Source: Actinomadura craniellae (GTDB lineage: Bacteria > Actinomycetota > Actinomycetes > Streptosporangiales > Streptosporangiaceae). Taken from it: a stretch of 64,000 nucleotides of DNA. Below the pieces are notes generated by a model. The model was given only the letters and a program-made list of their open reading frames with translations. It was not told where the DNA came from and ran no database searches. Shown here one piece after another: positions 8,477-16,205 of the stretch. The first letter of the stretch is position 1. Each line of letters opens with the position of its first letter. Both the position numbers and the translations under genes were made by a program. The DNA lies in contig NZ_QLYX01000003.1 in assembly GCF_003289645.1 (NCBI RefSeq), positions 186,001-250,000 on the forward strand. The letters run 5' to 3'.

Positions 8477-9616
8477 TTACGGCGCGGTGCGCCGGTAGTC
8501 GGCGATGGCGGTGATGGCCGCGGCCATGTCGGCTTCGGTGTTGTAGTAGTGGACGGAGAGGCGGAGCAGTTCGCCGCGCGGGCTCGTCATGATGCGGCGG
8601 GCGGCGAGGAAGGACGCCAGTCGTTCCGGGTCGGTGTCGCGGATCGCGACCTGGGGGCCCCGCGCGTCCGGTGCCGCGGGGGAGGCGATCGTTTCCCCGC
8701 GGCGGGCTAGTTCGGTGTGCAGGTGGTCGGTGAGCGCCGCGATGTGCTCCCTGACCGCGCGGGGGTCCAGGGCCGAGATCAGCCGCAGGCCCGCGACCGC
8801 GCCGTAGGCGGCCGGGACGGGCGGGGTGCCCACCTCGAAGCGGCGCGCGGTTTTCGCGTAGTCGAGCTCGTAGGGGTTGAACGAGAACGGGTCGGCCCGG
8901 CCGAACCAGCCCGTGAGCTGCGGGTCCCGGTCCTGTGATGCTCCGGCGCGGGCGTAGAGGAACGCGATGCCGGGGATGCCGAGCAGGTACTTCAGCGCGC
9001 CGCCGATGAGGTAGTCGCAGCCGAGTTCGGCGACGTTCACGGGCTCGACGCCGAGCCCCTGGTAGGCGTCGACGATCACCTGGGCGCCGCGCCGGTGCGC
9101 GAGCGCGGCGATCTCCGCCACCGGCAGCCGTTGGCCGTGCCGGAAGCTGACCAGCGGGACCGACACCAGCCGCGTCCGCTCGTCGATCGCCTGGTCGTAG
9201 CCGTCGAGCGTGGCGAAGCCTCCGGTGGAGACCGCGTGCCGCACCGTGGCGCCCCGCGCGCGCTGGGCGAGCCAGACGTGCGCGATCGAGGGGAACTCCA
9301 GGTCGGTGGTGACGATCGCGTCGCCCGGCGACCAGGCCAGGCCGGAGGCGACCTGGTAGGCGCCCTCGGACGCGCAGGACACGATCGCGACCTCGTCGGC
9401 GTCGGCGCCGATGAGGTCGGCGAAGCGCCGCCGCGCCTCCTCGACCCGCTCCGTCCACGGGTGCCACGGGTCGCCGGGTTCGAGCAGCCGCGCCTGGAAC
9501 TCGGCCAGGGACCCGGCCAGCGCGTCGGACATCGCGCCCTGGCTGCAGGAGGCGAGGTAGGTCAGGTTCTCCAGGGCGGGGAACCGCCGCCTGAACTGCT
9601 CCGGCGTCTCACCCAT
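8477..9616 (-). CDS. PLP-dependent enzyme, aminotransferase class V / kynureninase-like fold
   Basis: 379 aa, fold-type I. Lys209 in LIGGALKYLLG is the expected Schiff-base lysine. The N-terminal NLTYLASCSQGAMS and the ASEGAYQVASGLAW phosphate-binding region fit selenocysteine lyase, epimerase or kynureninase-like members. The start overlaps the end of the PrnB-like gene by 8 bp, so the two form an operon. Given a heme tryptophan-type oxygenase upstream, the substrate may be an oxidised aromatic amino acid (inference). Cysteine desulfurase is less likely because no catalytic Cys loop is evident near the C-terminus. Confidence 0.85.
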   Translation of the reverse strand: MGETPEQFRRRFPALENLTYLASCSQGAMSDALAGSLAEFQARLLEPGDPWHPWTERVEEARRRFADLIGADADEVAIVSCASEGAYQVASGLAWSPGDAIVTTDLEFPSIAHVWLAQRARGATVRHAVSTGGFATLDGYDQAIDERTRLVSVPLVSFRHGQRLPVAEIAALAHRRGAQVIVDAYQGLGVEPVNVAELGCDYLIGGALKYLLGIPGIAFLYARAGASQDRDPQLTGWFGRADPFSFNPYELDYAKTARRFEVGTPPVPAAYGAVAGLRLISALDPRAVREHIAALTDHLHTELARRGETIASPAAPDARGPQVAIRDTDPERLASFLAARRIMTSPRGELLRLSVHYYNTEADMAAAITAIADYRRTAP

Positions 9617-10793
9617 CGGTCCGCGCGCCGTCCGCGATGAGGTTCCGGAGCCGTTCCAGGGCGAGCCGGGCGCTGCCGGGGAGGTCGCGGGCCGCGCGGA
9701 GGTCGCTCAGGCGGGCGAGCCATGCCATGACCACCTCCAGGGGCGGGCCGCTGGCCGTGATGCCCTTGCGCCGTTCCTCCGGCGCGTCCCTGGCCGGCTC
9801 CTCGAGGAAGGGCTTGACGAGCTTGTGGTGGTGGAAGGAGGAGGCGGTGCCGTGCGCCCGGCAGAGGGCGAGGAAGTGCTCGGCGTTCTCCCGCAACCGC
9901 GGGGTGACGGGGCCTGCCGCCGCCTCCCGCAGGAACGCCTCCAGCAGGGATTCGGCGGTGACGACCCCGCGCAGCCTGGCCTGGTCCTCGGGCGGGAGGT
10001 AGGGGCGCTTCTCGGCCAGTATGCCCTGGTAGAAGGGGTCTCGCGGGTCGCACAGGCCGAGCAGGACGTCGAGCTCGTTGATCGCCGAGAAGTCGCCGGC
10101 GTTCGCGCCGCGGTACTCCGTGCCGCCGACGCGGTACGGCTTGAAGTAGGGCCGGACGTTGAAGAAGAAGCGGTCGACGTCGAGCGTCCGGCCCAGCGTG
10201 CGCTGGAACTCCATGACGTCGTCGAGCGCCGCGCGCGCGTCCTCCAGCAGGTACGTCGCCATCGGGTTCGACACCCCCATCGGGGGGACGGACCGCAGCG
10301 CGTGGGCGGCGCGCCGGTAGGCCAGCGCGGCCAGGGCGTTGTAGGTGATGAAGACGGACTCGTCGTCGAGCGAGGTGAACGTCCGGTACGCGTCGTGGAC
10401 GGCCGGGTTGTAAAACGACTGGTGGGCGAACACGAACCTGGGCACGACACCGAGCGACGAGCCCAGCAGGTTCGCCAGCGACCAGGCGGCCGACAGCTCC
10501 TCGGCGCCGTCGGGGCCGTCGACCTCGTGCCTGCGGCAGGACGCGAGGTAGAACCCGACGGCGCCCAGCAGCCGGTACCTCTCCTGGGCGCCGGGCGGCA
10601 TCCCGCCGTCCTCGACGATCGGGGCGATCAGCTTCGCGCCGTCCGTGCGGATCATCCGCTTGATCGTGTCGAGGTGCGGGTCGTGGACGATCTCGCGCCG
10701 AGCCGAGAAGTACGCCTCTTCCAGTTCGGTGTTGCGTTCGACGAACTCCTGCCTGATCCACCGGTCGAACCGGTCGACGGCCGCTGCATCCAT
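9609..10793 (-). CDS. PrnB-family (DUF1864) heme-dependent oxygenase-like protein
   Basis: 394 aa. Several blocks match the pyrrolnitrin enzyme PrnB in order: GAVGFYLASCRRH, FYNPAVHDAYRTFTSLDDE, and RPYFKPYRVGGTEYRG (PrnB: RPFYEPIRVGGQSYLG). SFHHHKLVKPF near residue 320 aligns with the PrnB proximal heme His region (PHLKLAERAY). PrnB belongs to the tryptophan/indoleamine dioxygenase superfamily and rearranges 7-chlorotryptophan. No halogenase or other prn gene is present here, so pyrrolnitrin is not the product. The ATG at 10793 was chosen because upstream in-frame codons run into the promoter of the divergent regulator. First gene of an operon with the PLP enzyme. Confidence 0.8.
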   Translation of the reverse strand: MDAAAVDRFDRWIRQEFVERNTELEEAYFSARREIVHDPHLDTIKRMIRTDGAKLIAPIVEDGGMPPGAQERYRLLGAVGFYLASCRRHEVDGPDGAEELSAAWSLANLLGSSLGVVPRFVFAHQSFYNPAVHDAYRTFTSLDDESVFITYNALAALAYRRAAHALRSVPPMGVSNPMATYLLEDARAALDDVMEFQRTLGRTLDVDRFFFNVRPYFKPYRVGGTEYRGANAGDFSAINELDVLLGLCDPRDPFYQGILAEKRPYLPPEDQARLRGVVTAESLLEAFLREAAAGPVTPRLRENAEHFLALCRAHGTASSFHHHKLVKPFLEEPARDAPEERRKGITASGPPLEVVMAWLARLSDLRAARDLPGSARLALERLRNLIADGARTDG

Positions 10794-10908
10794 AGCCTGG
10801 ACCCCCTGACCTCCGAGCGGACCGCAAGTAGCGCGCCCCTGACCATCGTCACCGACAACCCGGCCAAGTTCGGTCATTCCCCCTGGTAACGGAATAAAAT
10901 TTGGCGGT
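10794..10908. promoter_or_regulatory. Divergent promoter region, PrnB-like operon / Lrp regulator
   Basis: 115 bp between divergent starts. The Lrp-proximal end is AT-rich for this genome (ggaataaaatttggcgg immediately before the ATG) and probably contains the regulator's promoter. Lrp/AsnC proteins usually bind such shared regions, so the adjacent regulator likely controls both directions. No exact operator could be assigned. Confidence 0.5.
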
Positions 10909-11391
10909 ATGGCGGAAGCGCTTGATGAAATTGACGTACGGCTGCTCGCCGAGCTGCAGGCGGACGCCGACCGGACCAACGTCGAGCTGGCCCGGCTGGT
11001 GGGTCTGTCGCCCGCGGCGACCCTCAACCGCGTCCGGCGGCTGAAGGCGTCCGGCGTCATCCGGCGCGTCGTGGCCCGGGTGGACCCCGCGGCGGCGGGC
11101 TTCCCCCTCCAGGTATACGTGGCGGTGACCCTGGCCGGCGCCGCCCCGCGGACCAGCCGCGCGTTCGAGGACGAGGTGCGGGCACTGCCCCAGGTCATCG
11201 CCGCCGACTGGGTCGCAGGCGAGACCGACGCCATCCTCACCATCGTCGCCCGCGACGTCGCCGACCTCAAGCGCGTACTGTCCCGGCTGTCCCTGCAGGG
11301 CGGCCAGCGGCTGATCACCTACCTGCGCCTGGAAGAGATCAAACCCCCCTCTCCGCTCCCCGTCGCCGACCCGGCGACCGCCACGGACTGA
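10909..11391 (+). CDS. Lrp/AsnC family transcriptional regulator
   Basis: 160 aa. An N-terminal winged HTH (DEIDVRLLAELQADADRTNVELARLVGLSPAATLNRVRRL) is followed by the RAM/ligand domain from about residue 65 to 140 (YVAVTLAG, WVAGETDAILTIVARDVADL). Lrp/AsnC proteins sense amino acids. Its divergent placement suggests that it controls the PrnB-like/PLP operon in response to an amino acid such as tryptophan or a derivative (inference). Full length for the family. Confidence 0.92.
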   Translation: MAEALDEIDVRLLAELQADADRTNVELARLVGLSPAATLNRVRRLKASGVIRRVVARVDPAAAGFPLQVYVAVTLAGAAPRTSRAFEDEVRALPQVIAADWVAGETDAILTIVARDVADLKRVLSRLSLQGGQRLITYLRLEEIKPPSPLPVADPATATD

Positions 11392-11430
11392 CGCCCTGCA
11401 ACCCGCGAACCCCTGCACGGCGCCCGGGAC

Positions 11431-11557
11431 CGCTGATCCTTCAGCTTTCAGGGCGTCACAGCACCTCGGACGCTGAAGGATCAGCGCACATCCACCTCTT
11501 GGCGCTGATCCTTCAGCATTCGGTGCGCACTGACGCCCTGAAGGCTGAAGGATCAGC
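11431..11557. repeat. Two inverted copies of a ~50-bp palindromic intergenic element
   Basis: Copy A has 15-bp perfect arms at 11431-11445 and 11472-11486 (cgctgatccttcagc). Copy B has 14-bp arms at 11504-11517 and 11544-11557. The 26-base spacers are also conserved but inverted relative to each other (cttcagggcgtca-type core), so the copies face opposite ways. The same element with the same spacer occurs at 62772-62893. It lies between convergent genes and may also terminate transcription. Confidence 0.85.
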
Positions 11558-11574
11558 CTTGCCTGGGAACTCGG

Positions 11575-11985
11575 TCAGGCGCGGGAGGAGATCTGCTGGA
11601 CGGCCCAGGCGTTGCCGTCCGGGTCGGTGAAGAAGACGAAGCCGACGTTGTCGAGGGGGTCGTCCGTCGGGCTGGGGTTCTCGCCCATGATCTGGACCTC
11701 GGTGACGTCCACGCCGCGTCCGGCCAGTTCGGCATGGGCCCGGTGGATGTCGGGGACCACCAGTTGCAGGCCCTTGAGGGAGCCGGGCGGCATGTCGGGG
11801 ACGACCGGTCCCTCGCCGATGACGACGGAGCAGCCCGAGCCGGGCGGGGTGAGCTGGACCAGGCGCGCGTCCTCGGAGATCTTGGTGTCGTGGTCGACGT
11901 GGAAACCGAGCTGCTCGGCGTAGAAGGTCTTGGCCCGCTCGACGTCCGAGACGGGGACGATGACCACTTCCAGGGTCCAGTTCAT
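11575..11985 (-). CDS. VOC (glyoxalase/bleomycin-resistance fold) protein
   Basis: 136 aa, one VOC module pair (VVIVPVSDVERAKTFYAEQLGF at the N-terminus and GFVFFTDPDGNAWAVQQ at the C-terminus). Last gene of an ArsR-SRPBCC-VOC operon: its ATG overlaps the preceding stop (ATGA at 11982-11985). VOC proteins of this kind are often metal-dependent dioxygenases, lyases or drug-binding proteins; the substrate cannot be told here. Confidence 0.88.
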   Translation of the reverse strand: MNWTLEVVIVPVSDVERAKTFYAEQLGFHVDHDTKISEDARLVQLTPPGSGCSVVIGEGPVVPDMPPGSLKGLQLVVPDIHRAHAELAGRGVDVTEVQIMGENPSPTDDPLDNVGFVFFTDPDGNAWAVQQISSRA

Positions 11986-12470
11986 GGGCTGACTCCTTCG
12001 GGGGATCGGAGCAGTGCGGCGAGCCGGTCGTAGGACTCGCCCACGCCGCGTTTCATCGGGTACCGCAGTACGGTGTCGCGGCCCTGCGGGGTCGCGTAGC
12101 GGACCGTGCTGGTCAGCAGGGTTCCGCCGGGGTGCTCGGCGAGGTCCTGGGTGATCAGGGACTCGCCGGGATAGGACTGTTCCTCGAACATCTCGGTGTA
12201 GGCGAGGCGGGCGGGCGGCCGGATCTCGCGGTACACGCCGTACTGGACCATCTCCGCGCCGCCGGGGCCGCGGGAGACGAGGCGCCGGGCGCCGCCCACC
12301 CGCAGGTCGACCTCGCAGGCCACCAGGTTCCAGCCGCGCGCGCCGTACCAGCGCCCGAGCAGGTCGGGTTCGGTCAGCGCGGCGAACACCAGGTGGCGGG
12401 GCGCGTCGAACACCCGGGTCATGACGATCTCCCGGTCGCCGGGGGTCGTCACGGTGAGGGCGTCGCTCAT
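11982..12470 (-). CDS. SRPBCC/AHSA1-domain protein
   Basis: 162 aa, START-like hydrophobic-pocket fold: VMTRVFDAPRHLVFAALTEPDLLGRWYG and a C-terminal helix (GVGESYDRLAALL). AHSA1 proteins in this arrangement commonly follow an ArsR regulator and are thought to bind small hydrophobic molecules. It overlaps both neighbours by ATGA, so the three genes are translationally coupled. The ATG at 12470 was chosen from this overlap; upstream in-frame residues are a shadow of the ArsR gene. Confidence 0.9.
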   Translation of the reverse strand: MSDALTVTTPGDREIVMTRVFDAPRHLVFAALTEPDLLGRWYGARGWNLVACEVDLRVGGARRLVSRGPGGAEMVQYGVYREIRPPARLAYTEMFEEQSYPGESLITQDLAEHPGGTLLTSTVRYATPQGRDTVLRYPMKRGVGESYDRLAALLRSPEGVSP

Positions 12471-12904
12471 GCGCCACGGCTTCCGGGGCCGTCGGTTCGG
12501 GGTGTTCCGTCCGGCTTCGGGTTTCGGGAGCCGGCGGCCGGGGCGGTCTCGTCCGCATGCGGGTCGGGGAGGCGCGCGTCCCGGTCCTTGAGCTCGGTGA
12601 GCAGGGCGTCCAGCCGCTGGTAGCTCTCCTCCCAGTAGTCGCGGTAGTTCTCCAGCCAGTCGGTGGCGGCCTTGAGCGGGCGCGCCTCCAGCCGGCACGG
12701 CCGGCGCTGCGCGTCGCGGCCGCGGGAGACGAGGCCGGCCCGCTCCAGCACCTTGAGGTGCTTGGAGACCGCGGGCTGGCTCATCTCGAACGGTGCGGCC
12801 AGTTCCGTCACCGTGGCCTCGCCCGCCGCCAGCCGGGCGAGGATCGCCCGTCGCGTCGGGTCGGCCAGCGCGGCGAACGTCGCGTCGAGGACATCCGTGC
12901 TCAT
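12467..12904 (-). CDS. ArsR-family winged-HTH regulator
   Basis: 145 aa. Family hallmarks are ALADPTRRAILARLA, the recognition helix SQPAVSKHLKVLERAGLV, and then RRPCRLEARPLKAATDWLENY. There are no metal-binding Cys in the alpha-3 helix, so it is probably not a metal sensor. The C-terminal 40 residues are Pro/Asp-rich and disordered. It heads the operon with the SRPBCC and VOC genes and likely autoregulates from the AT-rich segment just upstream (12905-12945, cccttagttaaataaccg). Confidence 0.92.
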   Translation of the reverse strand: MSTDVLDATFAALADPTRRAILARLAAGEATVTELAAPFEMSQPAVSKHLKVLERAGLVSRGRDAQRRPCRLEARPLKAATDWLENYRDYWEESYQRLDALLTELKDRDARLPDPHADETAPAAGSRNPKPDGTPRTDGPGSRGA

Positions 12905-13087
12905 CTTCAGATAACCCCTTAGTTAAATAACCGAGTGGTTTCTATCGCTCCCGGTGTGAGGCCGTCAAGTGCGCGGTGCCCCGAACCGTGGTGCCCGCCG
13001 AGCGTGCGTTACCTGCGGCGTAATCGACGCCCCTACCGGCGGCCGGGCAGGCTGGGGCCACAACCCGAGCAGAACCCCGGAGGGAAC

Positions 13088-13435
13088 ATGACCGCCTACG
13101 CGCTCGCCCACCTGCACGATGTGCAGTCGCTGCACCCCGACGTCTTCGACTACCTGGAGCGGATCCAGGAGACCCTGGACCCCTACGGCGGCCGGTTCAT
13201 CGTGCACGGCGGCGCGGTGGAGGTGCGGGAGGGAAGCTGGCCGGGGACGATCGTCATCATCGAGTTCCCCTCGGCCGACCAGGCCCGGAACTGGTACGAG
13301 TCGCCCGCCTATCAGGAGATCCTGCCGCTGCGCACCGACCACATCCCGGGCGCCGCGATCCTCGTCGAAGGGGTCGGCCCCGACCACGACTCGGCGGAGA
13401 TGGGCGCCATGCTGCGGGCCGCGGCGAGCCGGTGA
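13088..13435 (+). CDS. DUF1330 family protein
   Basis: 115 aa with an alpha/beta ferredoxin-like dimeric fold: LEYLERIQETLDPYGGRFIVHGG-type core, then WPGTIVIIEFPSADQARNWYESPAYQEILPLR, the DUF1330 signature. The ATG at 13088 follows GGAGGG. Function in the family is unknown. It stands alone, divergent from the ArsR operon. Confidence 0.9.
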   Translation: MTAYALAHLHDVQSLHPDVFDYLERIQETLDPYGGRFIVHGGAVEVREGSWPGTIVIIEFPSADQARNWYESPAYQEILPLRTDHIPGAAILVEGVGPDHDSAEMGAMLRAAASR

Positions 13436-13562
13436 ATCGGGCCATGGCGGACCTGCCGTCCTGGGGGCGCCTCCCGCGCCCGTGGGCGCAGGGTCCCGGT
13501 GAACCCGGCACTATTGGACCCGCCGTCTGACGGGTCGGGCGGGCCGTGAGAGGGTGCCGGGC

Positions 13563-13955
13563 ATGACCGACTCGTCACGATCTGCCCGGCGGCTGGCCGC
13601 CCTGCTGGCCGGGGCCGGCGTCATGCACTTCGTCGCGCCCCGGCCCTTCGACATGGTCGTCCCCAGGCGACTCCCCGGCAGCCCGCGCACCTGGACGTAC
13701 CTGAGCGGGATCGCCGAGCTGGCCTGCGCCGCCGCCGTGCTGAACCCGCGCACCCGGCGGCTCGGCGCGCTGGCCAGCGCCGGCCTGTTCGTCGGTGTCT
13801 TCCCGGCGAACGTGAAGATGGCCTACGACTGGCGGGACCGGCCGCTGCCGCTGCGTGCCGGCGCCTACGCCCGGCTGCCGCTCCAGGCCCCGCTGGTCGT
13901 GTGGGCCGTCAAGGTCTCCCAGACCGCCGGCGAGTCCGAGTTCCGCAAGGACTGA
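13563..13955 (+). CDS. DoxX-like small membrane protein
   Basis: 130 aa with about four hydrophobic segments. An N-terminal helix (LAALLAGAGVMHFVAPRPFDMVVP), TYLSGIAELACAAAVL and LGALASAGLFVGVFPANVKM match the DoxX/DUF4267-like membrane family. The ATG at 13563 has GAGAGG ten bases upstream; the GTG at 13554 would be too close to it. Likely an integral membrane protein with a redox or stress-linked role in relatives. Not in an operon. Confidence 0.8.
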   Translation: MTDSSRSARRLAALLAGAGVMHFVAPRPFDMVVPRRLPGSPRTWTYLSGIAELACAAAVLNPRTRRLGALASAGLFVGVFPANVKMAYDWRDRPLPLRAGAYARLPLQAPLVVWAVKVSQTAGESEFRKD

Positions 13956-14026
13956 GCGAGCCCGGGCCGGCCGTGGCTCGCCGAAAGGCCGGCGGGACGG
14001 TGGCCCGCTTCGCCGGGAACGCGAGC

Positions 14027-14059
14027 GGCGCCCCGGAGCCGATGCGACTCCGGGGCGCC
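14027..14059. terminator. Bidirectional hairpin terminator
   Basis: Perfect 12-bp GC-rich arms, 14027-14038 and 14048-14059 (ggcgccccggag and its complement), with a nine-base loop. It lies between the convergent DoxX-like and GDPD genes. No T-tract. Confidence 0.75.
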
Positions 14060-14129
14060 GGGTGGGGTCGTCCCCTGCTTCTGCTCCAGCCGGTTCCCGC
14101 TGCGCGTGCGGGCCGGGCGGGGCCGTCCG

Positions 14130-15239
14130 CTAGCGGGTGAGGAACTTCGTGCGGGCGGCGACGGCGGCCGACGGGTCGTCGCAGAACAGGCCGTCCACGC
14201 CGATCTCGAACAGCTTGGTCACCCAGCCGTAGACGTCACCGGTGGCCCGGGGGTAGTTCGCGGCCTGCGGGTTGCCCTGCCGGAAGTCGGCGGGAAGCTG
14301 GGAGTTCTCGGGCCGGATCGTGTACGCGTGCACGATGAGCCGGTTGCGGTGCGCGTCGCGGACCAGGGAGGTCGGCTTGCCGAGCTTGCCGGTGGCGTCC
14401 ACCGGGAAGATCATGGCGGTGGCCGGGCCGATGCCGTCGGCGTAGGAGGCGATCCACTTCAGCCCGGCGGGCGTGGCCAGGTCGGCGTAGGTGCGCGGGT
14501 CGCCGGCGGCCTCCAGGTCGTAGGGCGCGCCGGACGCGCTCATCAGCTGGACGAGCCGCACCTTGGTCTTGCGGCTCAGGTCGCGCAGGTTGGCCGTCTC
14601 GAACGACTGGACGATGACCTTGTCCCGGCTGTCGTTGAGGCCGTACTTGTTCAGCAGCGCGACCAGCGGCTCCTCCATCGACAGGCCGAGGCCGTCGAAG
14701 TAGGTCGGGTGCTTGGTCTCGGGGTAGACGCCGACGTCGTTGGCGCGGGCGAGCTTGATGACCTCTTCCAGGGTCGGGATGACTTCCAGCCCGTCGAAGA
14801 CCGCGCTCTCGGGGCGCAGGTCGGGGATCCGCTCCGTGGTCCGTAGCGTCCGCAGCTCGGCGAGGGTGAAGTCCTCGGTGAACCAGTCGGTGCGGGTCAC
14901 ACCGTCGATGACCTTGGTCTTCTTGCGGGCGGCGAACTCCGGGTGGTCCTCGACGTCGGTGGTGTCGGCCAGCCAGTTGTCGTGCCGGGCGACCAGGGCC
15001 CGGTCCTTGGTGGCGACGACGTCCGGCTCGATGAAGTCGGCGCCCTGCGCGATGGCGACCTTGTAGGCGCCCAGGGTGTGCTCGGGCCGCAGCGCGCTCG
15101 CGCCCCGGTGGCCGATGACGGTCGGCGCCGCCGAGTGGCGGTCGGCGGACGCGGAACCCCCGGTCAGGGCGGCGAGGACGCCGGTCGTGGCGGCGACGGC
15201 GAGACCGCCGGCCAGGAGACGCTTGGGAAGCTTGAACAT
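14130..15239 (-). CDS. Secreted glycerophosphodiester phosphodiesterase
   Basis: 369 aa. An N-terminal signal peptide (KRLLAGGLAVAATTGVLAALTGGSASA) ends in ASA. The GDPD TIM-barrel follows: VIGHRGASALRPEHT holds the first catalytic His and Arg, IEPDVVATKD the metal-binding Glu/Asp, and VARHDNWL the second His. It should hydrolyse glycerophosphodiesters outside the cell to glycerol-3-phosphate for carbon and phosphate supply. The ATG at 15239 was chosen because it begins the signal peptide and follows AAGGTCC; upstream frame is untranslated leader. Monocistronic. Confidence 0.92.
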   Translation of the reverse strand: MFKLPKRLLAGGLAVAATTGVLAALTGGSASADRHSAAPTVIGHRGASALRPEHTLGAYKVAIAQGADFIEPDVVATKDRALVARHDNWLADTTDVEDHPEFAARKKTKVIDGVTRTDWFTEDFTLAELRTLRTTERIPDLRPESAVFDGLEVIPTLEEVIKLARANDVGVYPETKHPTYFDGLGLSMEEPLVALLNKYGLNDSRDKVIVQSFETANLRDLSRKTKVRLVQLMSASGAPYDLEAAGDPRTYADLATPAGLKWIASYADGIGPATAMIFPVDATGKLGKPTSLVRDAHRNRLIVHAYTIRPENSQLPADFRQGNPQAANYPRATGDVYGWVTKLFEIGVDGLFCDDPSAAVAARTKFLTR

Positions 15240-15350
15240 GGAACGAGGACCTTCCGGCTTGACTGAGCCGGAAGTTACGGTCGTGATCTTTCTGGCGGGC
15301 GGACGGCGGGGGAACGTCCGCCGACCGGGGAGAGGGGAGAGGGTGCACAT

Positions 15351-15364
15351 ACCGACTGGTCGGT
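15351..15364. promoter_or_regulatory. Candidate TetR-type operator upstream of the SDR gene
   Basis: The sequence accgactggtcggt has perfect 6-bp inverted arms about a two-base centre, of the kind bound by TetR regulators of fatty acid and steroid catabolism in actinobacteria. It lies 55 bp before the SDR start. No TetR gene is adjacent; two TetR genes exist further along (38457 and 53363). Confidence 0.45.
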
Positions 15365-15419
15365 CACCTCGCTACCCTGAACTCGATTCGGTCGACGGGA
15401 GCGAAGCGAGGGAGCGCAC

Positions 15420-16187
15420 ATGCGGACAGGGCTCGACGGAAAGACCGCGCTGATCACGGGAGCGTCCCGGGGGATCGGCAAGGCCATCGCCATGGCACTG
15501 GCCGCGGAGGGCGCGAACGTCGTGCTGTCCTCCCGCAAGCAGCCGGCCCTGGACGAGGTGGCCGCCGAGATCCGCGCCGCCCACCCCGGGGTCGGCGTCC
15601 TGGCCAAGGCCGCGCACGTCGGCGACGCCGACCAGGCCGAGGCGTGCATCGAGGCGGCCGTGGCCGAGTTCGGCGGCATCGACGTGCTCGTCAACAACGC
15701 CGGCACCAGCCCGCACTACGGCCCGCTGAGCGAGATCGACCTGCGCGCCGCGGAGAAGACCGTCCAGGTCAACCAGTTCGCGGTGGTCCAGTGGACCCAG
15801 ATCGCCTGGCGCCGGTCGATGGCCGAGCGGGGCGGTTCGGTGATCAACATCGCCAGCGTCGGCGGCCTGGTCACCGAGCACGGGATCGGCTACTACAACG
15901 CCACCAAGGCCGCGGTCATCCACCTCACCCGCCAGTTCGCCATGGAACTGGCCCCCGCGGTACGGGTGAACTCCATCGCGCCCGGCCTGGTCAAGACCGC
16001 GCTGGCCCGGACGCTGTGGGAGGAGAACGAGGAGAAGATCGGCAAGTCGCTGCCGCTGGGCCGGCTCGGCGAGCCCGAGGACATCGCCTCCGTCGCGGTC
16101 TTCCTGGCCGGCGACGCGTCGGCGTGGATGACCGGTCAGAACCTGGTCGTCGACGGCGGCTCGATCATCCGTCCGTCCATCGCCTGA
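15420..16187 (+). CDS. Short-chain dehydrogenase/reductase (FabG-like)
   Basis: 255 aa classical SDR: ITGASRGIGKAIA cofactor loop, NNAGTS, catalytic Ser in the INIASVGG segment, and YYNATKAA giving the YxxxK pair. It should oxidise or reduce a hydroxy/keto substrate with NAD(P). It precedes an F420-type LLM oxidoreductase by 18 bp, so both are probably co-transcribed. The possible TetR operator upstream hints at acyl-CoA or steroid catabolism (inference). Confidence 0.92.
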   Translation: MRTGLDGKTALITGASRGIGKAIAMALAAEGANVVLSSRKQPALDEVAAEIRAAHPGVGVLAKAAHVGDADQAEACIEAAVAEFGGIDVLVNNAGTSPHYGPLSEIDLRAAEKTVQVNQFAVVQWTQIAWRRSMAERGGSVINIASVGGLVTEHGIGYYNATKAAVIHLTRQFAMELAPAVRVNSIAPGLVKTALARTLWEENEEKIGKSLPLGRLGEPEDIASVAVFLAGDASAWMTGQNLVVDGGSIIRPSIA

Positions 16188-16205
16188 GAACAAGGGAGTA
16201 CGAGC

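Noticed and set aside
9609-10793. Pyrrolnitrin biosynthetic cluster
   Set aside because: Only a PrnB-like gene is present; halogenases PrnA and PrnC and oxygenase PrnD are missing.
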